The translations under genes and the position numbers were made by a program. Shown piece after piece: positions 1 through 5,939 of a stretch of DNA of 5,939 nucleotides. The first letter of the stretch is position 1, and every line of letters starts with the position of its first letter. The notes beneath the pieces were generated by a model. The model did no database searches. It was not told where the DNA came from and saw only the letters and a list, made by a program, of their open reading frames with translations. The DNA comes from an uncultured Pirellulaceae bacterium (lineage in GTDB: Bacteria > Planctomycetota > Planctomycetia > Pirellulales > Pirellulaceae): the NCBI GenBank assembly GCA_947258905.1, contig CAMYKF010000117.1, positions 1 to 5,939 on the forward strand, given 5' to 3'.

Positions 1-673
1 CAGTGTTGCCATAAGCGTTTTGGAAAATCGTGGTCTTGGTATTCCAAATTCCCTGATTGGCGTCCGACCAGACGACGACATCATCAGGGACATTCATAAT
101 TCCGGCAGCCGGATTGTTGGCGCCCGATCGCGTGTCGGTTGAGGCATCTTCTTTCTCGTGGCCCTTTTCATCAAATCCCCAGGTCGTATTCACCTTGGCG
201 GCCAGCACCGGCATGCGGTGCGGGATGTAATCGGCAAAGGTTTCACGCATGGGGGCATCGATTTCCATTTCGATCGGAATTTCCATGGGCTCGAATTTTC
301 CCAGCGTTTCGCGAATATGTTCAGGCAACTCGGGTGCAAACTGCAGGATTTCCCGTTGCGCATCGTAACGCTCCTGCCAGGCAGCCACAGCACCTCGGGC
401 GGCAGCGTCAATTTGCTGGCCCATGGCTTCCTGAGTCACCTGATTGGGATGCACGGGGACAATTTCATCGCCGCCCACATCGACGCCGCTGTTGATCACG
501 CCTTCGATCGAGGTTTTCTTGCTATTGAGCTTGCTGACACGCTCCTCACGCTCCTTGTTGATGGCTGACCATGCGAGATACCAGGTCAGCAGGCTGGCGA
601 TAGCCACCAGTCCGCATGTAATCCAAAAACGATTTCGGTACAGGCCCTGCAGGAATGGTTTGAGCTTTTCCAT
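1..673 (-). CDS. Single-pass membrane protein following pilM, PilO-position candidate (3' end outside window)
   Basis: The frame is open from an ATG at 673 to the window edge, giving the first 224 residues with no stop. The N-terminus is short and basic (MEKLKPFLQGLYRNRFW), followed by one hydrophobic segment at about residues 17-36. A charged helical stretch comes next (about 38-57, NKEREERVSKLNSKK), then a mostly soluble, presumably periplasmic region. A second helical stretch rich in Ala, Gln and Glu lies at about 80-112. A short hydrophobic motif at 199-210 (VVVWSDANQGIW) may be the start of a folded domain. The layout of cytoplasmic stub, one membrane helix, coiled coil and periplasmic domain is that of PilN/PilO-type pilus platform proteins, and the gene directly follows a PilM-PilN-like gene. 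I do not see a diagnostic PilO motif, so the role rests on topology and position. The start is supported by GGAG seven bases upstream. Confidence 0.8.
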   Translation of the reverse strand, partial: MEKLKPFLQGLYRNRFWITCGLVAIASLLTWYLAWSAINKEREERVSKLNSKKTSIEGVINSGVDVGGDEIVPVHPNQVTQEAMGQQIDAAARGAVAAWQERYDAQREILQFAPELPEHIRETLGKFEPMEIPIEMEIDAPMRETFADYIPHRMPVLAAKVNTTWGFDEKGHEKEDASTDTRSGANNPAAGIMNVPDDVVVWSDANQGIWNTKTTIFQNAYGNT

Positions 674-680
674 GTGTTGA

Positions 681-684
681 CTCC
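681..684 (-). promoter_or_regulatory. Ribosome binding site of the PilO-position gene
   Basis: On the minus strand the sequence reads GGAG, then seven bases (TCAACAC), then ATG. This fixes the start at 673. The 103-bp gap between the pilM stop and this start contains no GC-rich hairpin followed by a T-run, so transcription from pilM probably continues through it. Confidence 0.6.
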
Positions 685-776
685 GTCTGACCGCGTCGGA
701 TCAGCTGTTGGTTTTGTTTTTTGGACGTTGTGAATTCGTGTGGAAGCTGAAATTGCGTGCGAGGTTTTTTTCTTTC

Positions 777-3218
777 TTATCCGTTTCCGTCACCTTCATC
801 CGGGCTGGTCGGCTGGCCGTCTCCGGTACCGGACTCCTCAGCCGGCGGTTGACCGGAATCGGTCGAGGCCTCGCCTGCCTTTTCATCAGAGGCAGGGTCA
901 GTCGCAGGTTGCGTGCCGTCGCTCTGGTCCGGATTGGTTTCATCCGGTGTTGACCCTTCTTCGCCGACCGGCTGGCCGGCTGGCGTTTGAGGTGCAGCTG
1001 GAGCCGGTGGGGCAGGCGTTTCTGCATTGGGCTGCGCCGGTGCTTCGGCGGCCTCGGCAGCCTCTGCGGCCAGGCGGTCTGCCCTGGCCTGGTCACGGTC
1101 GGCCGGCGAGGTGGGAATGAAGATCATCTGAATCGCAAAGTTATATTGCCGAACGGTGAAGAATTCGGGCACGTCTTCGCCGTCCGAAGTGTTCTCCTGC
1201 GGCGGAGCGGCATTTCCGTCTCCGCGTTCGCCTCCTTCGTCCGATTCATCATTACCCCGTTCACGACCTTCCAGACCAAAATTGGGGTTGGGGATCCGGA
1301 CCTGCTGGAGGTCGGCTTCGGCTACCAGCGTCGGGTAGTACACGCCGATGTCCTGCATTGTATATTCCTCCATTTCGCCCGAACTGTTCACCAGCCGCAC
1401 GGTGCCGTGTTTCAGCTCATTCACCAAACGGCGGAGGACAAAATCGTATCCGTGTATCGACAGCCGGCGTTTTTCCTGGCTATTGAAAAAGTGATGGCCC
1501 TTGATCTCGACCACAAAACCGGGTCCGCTCACTTCGTATTCGACCGCCGACTTGTTGGCATACTTGGAGCGTTTCGTATCGCCGGGTCGAGCCGCCCTGG
1601 CCTCTCCCTGCTGAATGCGGTGGGCATCCAGCATGCCAGGCGTTTGCGTCCACTGCGACACGTCCTCATAGAACTTGGTTTCAATGTGATCGAAATAGAA
1701 CTCCTCGCGGTCCTCGAAGGGGATGTCGGCCGGGTTGGCCACGGCCTTCAGATTGCCTTCCTCATCAAACATCCGCGGATCCCGTGGCAGTAACTGGTCG
1801 ATGGCAGACAGAAACTCGGGCCAGGCGGCCTGGGTTTCCGAGGCCTCGGACAGTTCCGAGGAGATGGAATTGATGCGGCCCAGCAACGTGGCCTGATCTT
1901 CATCCACGCGTTTGAATTCCGAACTGAGGCTGGAATTCGCCGTGACCTCGTCGGTGGCCTGTTTCCAGCTGACACCATTCATGGCGAAGTCTTCGTTGAC
2001 GCCCCACCATCGCTGGTTGGCAAAGAAGTAGCTAAACAGCAGGGCCAGCATCAACAGGCTGACCGAGGCCAGCACCCACGGCTTCTTGGCGCGGATGATC
2101 CGCTCGTTGACGAATTCCAACGGCAGCAGGTTGGTTTCGATGCGGGCCTGGTCCAGTCCCTGCAGGCACAGTCCATAGGCCGGAGCAAACGTCAGGATGT
2201 TTTCCTTGAACACGCGCTCGTCCACCACCGGTCCCTGAAGATGTTCATAGGAACCGATCTTGGCGATGTCCATCTCCAGTTGCTTGTTCAGGTACTGACG
2301 CAAACCGGGCAACAGCGCCGCGTTGCCCAGCAACACGATCCGTTCGAGGTTGGCGTTCTTGTCCATCCCGGCGTAATAGGCCAGTGAGCGGTCGATTTCC
2401 TTTTTCAGGTCGTTGAACACGCGACGCATGGCCTGAAACACGGTCTTGGGATCTTCCGCCTGGCGGGCATTGCGTTTCAGATGTTCGGCCTTGGCGTGAG
2501 TCAATTTCAACTCGCGCGACAACTCCTTGGTAAAGTGATTGCCGCCGATGGGAATGTTGCGCAACCACAGCTTGACGCCATTGGTCACGATCAGGTCGGT
2601 GGCATCGGTGCCCATCGACAGAATCACAATCGAATCGGGCAGGTTGTCCATATCCAGGTCGCCTTCGGGAATCTCCGGCAACACTTCGCGGCAAACGACG
2701 TTTTGCGCGGCCAGTGGCGACAGCTGGACCAGATCGATTTCGATGTCCTTGCGCAAAAACGGTTGCAGTGCCGAGTACACGGTGTCACGCTTGATCGCGA
2801 ACAAGCCGACTTCGGCGTCCACAATTACGTTGTCCATCTCGGTACCGCCGAGTCCCTGCCAGTCCCAGATCACGTCCTCGATGGGGAAAGGAATCTGCTG
2901 ACGGACTTCGTACTTGACGATTTCCGGCAAGGTGCGGGCGTCGACCGGTGGCGGTTTGAAGAAACGGGACAGACCCGATTGGCCGGCCACGGTCATTGAC
3001 ACGAAATCACCGCGCAGGTCATTGCGGCTGAGGAAGGTATCGAGCGCCTCGTTGACCAGTGATTCCTCGTCGGCATCCGGCAGGCTCAATGCCTTGGGGT
3101 ATTCAATAAAGTCGTACGAATCCGCAACGACATTGCCATCATCGTCGATGTGACATCGCAGGGCCTTCAGGCTGCTGACCCCGATATCAATGCCCCACAC
3201 ACCTCGGGACTTTGCCAT
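777..3218 (-). CDS. pilM: Type IV pilus assembly PilM-like actin-fold ATPase fused to a PilN-like membrane and periplasmic domain
   Basis: This is an 813-residue protein, more than twice the usual PilM length of about 350. Residues 1-355 match PilM, the cytoplasmic actin-like ATPase of the pilus platform. They include phosphate-1 loop GIDIG (9-13), a PilM hallmark YEVRQQIPFPIEDVIWDWQ (103-121), NIPIGGNHFT (221-230), and LLGNAALLPGL (296-306). At 361-366 comes ETNLLP, resembling the conserved INLLP peptide at the PilN N-terminus. A transmembrane helix follows at about 380-399, then a probable coiled coil (about 431-460). A mixed alpha/beta periplasmic region (about 555-640) contains VEIKGHHFF and YDFVLRRLVNEL. 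An acidic Gly/Asn-rich stretch (about 648-683), a beta-strand-like island (687-703) and a Pro/Ala/Glu/Asp-rich tail (about 704-813) end the protein. The start at MAKSRG was preferred to an in-frame start 17 codons upstream because AGGA lies six bases before it and PilM families begin just before the phosphate loop. The phosphate-2 Asp seems replaced by Ser201. The PilM assignment is firm; the PilN part is inferred from motif order and topology. Confidence 0.9.
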   Translation of the reverse strand: MAKSRGVWGIDIGVSSLKALRCHIDDDGNVVADSYDFIEYPKALSLPDADEESLVNEALDTFLSRNDLRGDFVSMTVAGQSGLSRFFKPPPVDARTLPEIVKYEVRQQIPFPIEDVIWDWQGLGGTEMDNVIVDAEVGLFAIKRDTVYSALQPFLRKDIEIDLVQLSPLAAQNVVCREVLPEIPEGDLDMDNLPDSIVILSMGTDATDLIVTNGVKLWLRNIPIGGNHFTKELSRELKLTHAKAEHLKRNARQAEDPKTVFQAMRRVFNDLKKEIDRSLAYYAGMDKNANLERIVLLGNAALLPGLRQYLNKQLEMDIAKIGSYEHLQGPVVDERVFKENILTFAPAYGLCLQGLDQARIETNLLPLEFVNERIIRAKKPWVLASVSLLMLALLFSYFFANQRWWGVNEDFAMNGVSWKQATDEVTANSSLSSEFKRVDEDQATLLGRINSISSELSEASETQAAWPEFLSAIDQLLPRDPRMFDEEGNLKAVANPADIPFEDREEFYFDHIETKFYEDVSQWTQTPGMLDAHRIQQGEARAARPGDTKRSKYANKSAVEYEVSGPGFVVEIKGHHFFNSQEKRRLSIHGYDFVLRRLVNELKHGTVRLVNSSGEMEEYTMQDIGVYYPTLVAEADLQQVRIPNPNFGLEGRERGNDESDEGGERGDGNAAPPQENTSDGEDVPEFFTVRQYNFAIQMIFIPTSPADRDQARADRLAAEAAEAAEAPAQPNAETPAPPAPAAPQTPAGQPVGEEGSTPDETNPDQSDGTQPATDPASDEKAGEASTDSGQPPAEESGTGDGQPTSPDEGDGNG

Positions 3219-3222
3219 GGAA

Positions 3223-3228
3223 TTTCCT
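3223..3228 (-). promoter_or_regulatory. Ribosome binding site of pilM
   Basis: The minus strand reads AGGAAA, with the AGGA core six bases before the ATG at 3218. An in-frame alternative start at 3269 would place this site inside the coding region, so the Shine-Dalgarno decides the start in favour of 3218. Confidence 0.65.
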
Positions 3229-3307
3229 ATCACGTTGGTCGTGCGAACGGATGACCTGACCGAGGCCAAACGAAGCCCGGTCGCACAAATTTGATAATCT
3301 CAATCTT

Positions 3308-3361
3308 AACCAGGAAACCCCGGACGCAGTGGCTGTGTCACCGGTCGTTGATCCCCTGGTT
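3308..3361 (-). repeat. Inverted repeat B in the pilM leader, sharing the hexamer of repeat A
   Basis: AACCAGG (3308-3314) is complementary to CCTGGTT (3355-3361). In the minus-strand RNA the stem can extend inward by five further pairs (two G-U, A-U, U-G, C-G) using 3315-3319 and 3350-3354, for up to 12 pairs around a 30-nt loop. It uses the same ACCAGG/CCTGGT hexamer as repeat A, 16 bp away. The sequence after the stem toward pilM is AT-rich but has no U-run, so it is not a canonical terminator. Confidence 0.45.
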
Positions 3362-3377
3362 TTGCCTTTGACCGCGT

Positions 3378-3428
3378 CCTGGTCGTCGTCACGGGCGGAT
3401 TGGAAGTGATAGAATGGACGACACCAGG
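3378..3428 (-). repeat. Inverted repeat A in the pilM leader: 12-bp stem with one bulge
   Basis: CCTGGT (3378-3383) pairs with ACCAGG (3423-3428), and GTCGTC (3385-3390) pairs with GACGAC (3417-3422). Base 3384 is left as a single bulge, giving 12 Watson-Crick pairs. The loop is 26 nt. There is no T-run after the stem on either strand, so it is not an intrinsic terminator. It lies between the predicted pilM promoter and the pilM start and would be part of the leader RNA or a protein-binding site. Confidence 0.55.
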
Positions 3429-3434
3429 GCACTT

Positions 3435-3447
3435 GCGTGAAACACGC
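3435..3447 (-). repeat. Small GC hairpin at the predicted 5' end of the pilM leader
   Basis: On the minus strand GCGTG, a TTT loop and CACGC form a perfect five-base-pair stem. It lies just downstream of the predicted transcription start near 3450, so the RNA would begin almost directly with this stem-loop. Such 5' stem-loops can protect mRNA from decay. That role is inferred, and a stem this short can arise by chance. Confidence 0.35.
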
Positions 3448-3457
3448 TCCCACCTCT

Positions 3458-3487
3458 AATCTACCGACAAAAACCGGCAATTGTCAA
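3458..3487 (-). promoter_or_regulatory. Sigma70-type promoter candidate for the pilM operon
   Basis: On the minus strand a perfect TTGACA (-35, plus coordinates 3482-3487) is followed after 18 bp by TAGATT (-10, 3458-3463), which matches four of six consensus positions. Transcription would start near 3450 and leave an untranslated leader of about 230 nt before pilM. The call rests on consensus matching only. The -10 box is imperfect and planctomycete promoters are poorly characterised, so confidence is moderate. Confidence 0.4.
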
Positions 3488-3738
3488 CTTTTAAGGCAGC
3501 TGACCGGCGGCTCTGTGCGGCGTTGAGGCGGCGGTTATTGCGTATGTGGACGCGATCCCCGGTTGCCGCGTGTTTGACGGAGGCGGCCAAAAGGAAGTTC
3601 CCGTTTTTTTTCCGAATTCGCGGACCGCTGCATCCCGGTCAACGGGCCCTGATGCGGCCCGGCCTGCGTATTCCCGATGATCACTACAACTTGCCCTGGA
3701 AACCACCCGGTCTCCCCCGGCGATTTCCCCCCAGCTGT

Positions 3739-5939
3739 ATGAACTCCCCATCCAATGCCCGCGACACCGTACCTGCGATTCGCCGGCTGGCGATGGCCGT
3801 CGATAGTCACGGCTGGGAGGACTTTCCCTCACACCGGCAGGGCAATGATGCCGCCGAGCTTCTGGCTTGCTGGACAGCACTGTGGCACCCTGCCCTGCTG
3901 CGTCATGCCGAAGCGATCCCCGTTTGGCAACGCATCGACGAACTGCCCGAACAGCCGAATGGCTTGCTGCTGATCGTGCCTTCGTTCTCAACTGGCTGGC
4001 TGCCAAAAGACCATCGGACACGAATTACCGATCTTGGCGGACACCTCGTGACCGGCCAGCCAGATCGCGACGCCTTGCTGGGTCAATTGCTGGCGGAATT
4101 CCACGATCCGGCGCTGTCATTTGACCAAACGAGAACGCGTGATTTCCTGTCGCTGGGGTACTGTTACCTGCAAATCCAGTTGATGACACGCCTGCTACGC
4201 TATTCCAGCAGCCTGGACGAGCAGCAATTCAGCCATTCGGTGTGCCGCGCCGCCGACACTTTCTGGACCGGCAGTGACGACTATGCGGAAGCCATTCAGG
4301 CCTGTTTCGATCAGTTGCTGGAGGAACGCAACCGCTACTATCCCACGACCGCCAACTTGATCGATTATGTGTTGGTGACCGACCAGACACTTGGCAAGGC
4401 CCTGCTGCAAACGTTGCAGCAGACCAATCCGATGTCGTTGCAAATCGGTGGTGCCGCACTGCAAGAAATCAACCGTCGGCCGGAATTGCAGAAACGCATT
4501 CGCGAGGGACGGGAATCAGGTCAGCTGTCGATCGCCGGCGGCGAGTATCGGGAACTGGCCAGTGTGCTGCTGTCGACGTGGTCCTGCGTGCGGCAATTTG
4601 AACGGGCGATTCCATTGCTCAGTGCATTGACCGGTTCCGCTGCGCCGGTGGTCTTTGCGCGACGCCGCTTCGGATTGCGAACGGGACTGCCCGGACTGCT
4701 GGACCAGTTCGGGATTTCGGCTGCCGTGCACAGCACGCTGGACGAAGGCGTGTTTCCCCAGACGTCCGGCAACCATTTGCGTTGGGAAGGCGAGGATGGC
4801 AGCACGATCGACGCGCTTGTTGCGCCGCCGCGGCTGGCCAGTGCCCCGGAAACGTGGCTGAATCTGGGCGTGCGAATCGGCGAGGTGATCGATATCAGCC
4901 ACTACGCGACGTTGTTACTGGCCCACTGGCCGGGCCGCGTATCCCCGTGGTACGAGGACGTTGTGCACAGTCAGAAATTCGGCGCCATTCTCGGCAACTT
5001 GATCACGCTGGACGAGTACTTCAACGAGGCCGCCGATCCCGGGTACAGCCAGAACTACACGGCCGAGGACTATCGCGGTCCCTGGCTGAAACAGCTGGTC
5101 GCCGCAGCTGCACCTCGACCCTTGTCGCGGTTTGTCGATTACTGGCGAGGCCAGGTGCGGGTAATGGCCACTGCCGGAATTCACGCCATGCAATGGACGC
5201 TGGCCAGCCCGTCGGAGAACAACCAGCGTTTCGACGACGAGCAACTGTTGGCATGGCTGGATGATGTCACCGAGGTTACGGAAACGGCCGGCTCGTTCGA
5301 TTTGCCCGACGCGGCCAGCCTGCTGGACCCCGATTGCTGGACGGCGTTGCCACATTCCGGCGACCAGGCGAATGAAGGAGACCATTTGCTGATCGTCAAT
5401 CCATTTTCGTTTTCACAGCGGCAACGGATCGAGTTTCCCGCCAACACGATCGACACCAGTCATCCTTCGGTGCTGGTCGCTGATACTGAAAGTGCGATTG
5501 TGGAATTGCCGCCGCTGGGATACGTGCAATTGAAGCCGGGTCGCCATCAACCCGGTCGAGGGCTTAAAAGAAAGACTGCGGCACCGCTGGCCGAAGACGT
5601 TTTCCTGCGCAATGAGTTCTTTGAAGTCGAGATTGACGAGGCCACAGGCGGTATTGGCGCGGTGAAGTTCTATGGCACACGCGGCAACCTCATGGGCCAG
5701 CAACTGGCGCTGCGCAGCGTCGGTGCCCGGGCCTCGCGTAGCGGAGCGCGCGACGCGATCTATTCACAAATGGTTGCCGAGGAGATCAGCGTCAGCCACC
5801 TGTCAGCGACCCGCGGACAGATCACCAGCCGCGGGCGACTGACCATCGATGGCGGCAAGGTAGCCGGGTTTCGCCAGATCATGACCATCGAGCGCGGCAA
5901 TCCGCTGGTGACGCTCGACATCGCAACTGATTCTGTGCA
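3739..5939 (+). CDS. Glycoside hydrolase family 38-like (alpha-mannosidase-fold) protein (3' end outside window)
   Basis: The frame is open to the window edge, giving 733 residues. GH38-like signatures appear in the expected order. First comes a helical segment ending in GQLSIAGGEYREL (261-273), like the GG-x-x-x-E region of GH38. Next is FARRRFGLRTGLPGLLDQFGI (306-326), matching the family's PDxFGxxxxLPQILxxxGI block, then RWEGEDGS (348-355), matching WxGxDGS. HWPG and SPWYED (396-407) and ITLDEYF follow later in the barrel. The C-terminal beta region shows IVNPFSF (552-558), ELPPLGYVQL and LRNEFFEVEIDEATGGI (623-639), typical of the GH38 C-terminal domain. GH38 enzymes hydrolyse alpha-mannosides using a metal ion and an Asp nucleophile. 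The aligned nucleophile position here is Arg309 and no N-terminal HxD metal motif is evident, so mannosidase activity is doubtful. No signal peptide is seen, suggesting a cytoplasmic protein. The start is uncertain: no Shine-Dalgarno precedes 3739 and in-frame ATGs occur at 3652 and 3544. The recognisable fold begins near residue 14 (IRRLAMAVDSHGW), which favours 3739. Confidence 0.75.
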   Translation, partial: MNSPSNARDTVPAIRRLAMAVDSHGWEDFPSHRQGNDAAELLACWTALWHPALLRHAEAIPVWQRIDELPEQPNGLLLIVPSFSTGWLPKDHRTRITDLGGHLVTGQPDRDALLGQLLAEFHDPALSFDQTRTRDFLSLGYCYLQIQLMTRLLRYSSSLDEQQFSHSVCRAADTFWTGSDDYAEAIQACFDQLLEERNRYYPTTANLIDYVLVTDQTLGKALLQTLQQTNPMSLQIGGAALQEINRRPELQKRIREGRESGQLSIAGGEYRELASVLLSTWSCVRQFERAIPLLSALTGSAAPVVFARRRFGLRTGLPGLLDQFGISAAVHSTLDEGVFPQTSGNHLRWEGEDGSTIDALVAPPRLASAPETWLNLGVRIGEVIDISHYATLLLAHWPGRVSPWYEDVVHSQKFGAILGNLITLDEYFNEAADPGYSQNYTAEDYRGPWLKQLVAAAAPRPLSRFVDYWRGQVRVMATAGIHAMQWTLASPSENNQRFDDEQLLAWLDDVTEVTETAGSFDLPDAASLLDPDCWTALPHSGDQANEGDHLLIVNPFSFSQRQRIEFPANTIDTSHPSVLVADTESAIVELPPLGYVQLKPGRHQPGRGLKRKTAAPLAEDVFLRNEFFEVEIDEATGGIGAVKFYGTRGNLMGQQLALRSVGARASRSGARDAIYSQMVAEEISVSHLSATRGQITSRGRLTIDGGKVAGFRQIMTIERGNPLVTLDIATDSV

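Larger units (their letters stand above)
3219..3738. other. Divergent intergenic region between pilM and the GH38-like gene
   Basis: About 520 bp lie between the two divergent start codons. The half nearest pilM carries a promoter candidate and three inverted repeats, listed separately. The half nearest the plus-strand gene (about 3490-3738) is an open frame continuous with that gene and shows no clear promoter or Shine-Dalgarno sequence. It contains a run of eight T at 3604-3611 without a proper stem before it. I found no tRNA-like or other recognisable RNA gene. Short frames inside it, for example 3187-3480 on the minus strand starting with TTG, have no recognisable protein features and I do not call them genes. 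Confidence 0.7.

Noticed and set aside
158..568. 136-codon plus-strand open frame
   Set aside because: It is antisense to the membrane protein gene at 1-673, whose topology and ribosome binding site make it the better call.
1030..1080. Short GCC/GAG-type triplet repetition
   Set aside because: It encodes the Ala/Glu-rich tail of the PilM-PilN protein (AEAAEAAEA). It is ordinary low-complexity coding sequence rather than a separate repeat element.
987..1793. 268-codon plus-strand open frame
   Set aside because: It lies wholly antisense to the PilM-PilN gene, whose frame has strong family motifs. Its translation shows no recognisable domain, and long antisense frames are expected opposite GC-biased codons.
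2481..2999. 172-codon plus-strand open frame
   Set aside because: It is antisense to the best-conserved part of the PilM domain, and its translation has no recognisable features.
3187..3480. 97-codon minus-strand frame overlapping the pilM start
   Set aside because: It starts with TTG, covers the inverted repeats and overlaps pilM in another frame. Its translation looks like random sequence.
3575..3611. Possible intrinsic terminator ending in eight T
   Set aside because: The bases before the T-run (GGAAGTTCCCG) leave only a one-base loop for the GGAA/TTCC pairing, so no stable stem can form.
3491..4021. 176-codon minus-strand open frame in the divergent region
   Set aside because: It overlaps the start of the GH38-like gene antisense. 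It is Arg/Ser/Ala-rich with no motif, and no ribosome binding site was recognised.
4915..5385. 156-codon minus-strand open frame
   Set aside because: It is antisense to the GH38-like barrel region and has no recognisable domain.

Overview
The window looks like chromosomal DNA from a planctomycete (Pirellulales-like). This is an inference from the architecture of the large PilM-family protein, from the style of the GH38-like protein, and from the moderately GC-rich sequence with sparse Shine-Dalgarno use. No rRNA or other direct taxonomic marker is present. I see no mobile elements, CRISPR arrays, tRNAs or rRNAs.

The layout is two divergent transcription units separated by about 520 bp. The left unit runs on the minus strand. 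It begins with a long (813 aa) type IV pilus PilM-like ATPase fused to a PilN-like membrane segment and a periplasmic domain, at 777-3218. A 103-bp gap follows, then a second single-pass membrane protein (1-673, 3' end outside the window) that sits where PilO would be and may replace it. Both genes have good ribosome binding sites, and no terminator is visible between them, so they probably form one operon for the inner-membrane assembly platform of a type IV pilus or type II secretion-like machine.

The right unit runs on the plus strand (about 3739 to beyond 5939). It encodes a large glycoside hydrolase family 38-like (alpha-mannosidase-fold) protein, truncated by the window end. The GH38 barrel and C-terminal beta-domain signatures are recognisable, but the catalytic nucleophile position appears to hold arginine. 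It may therefore be a divergent or non-canonical member. I see no functional link between it and the pilus genes.

The 520-bp divergent region is the least ordinary stretch. Reading toward pilM it holds a good sigma70-type promoter (TTGACA, 18 bp, TAGATT), a predicted leader of about 230 nt, and a small GC hairpin near the predicted RNA 5' end. Two larger inverted repeats follow, built from four copies of one hexamer (ACCAGG/CCTGGT) in the order forward-reverse-reverse-forward. Either forward copy could pair with either reverse copy, so alternative leader RNA folds or a multi-site operator are possible.
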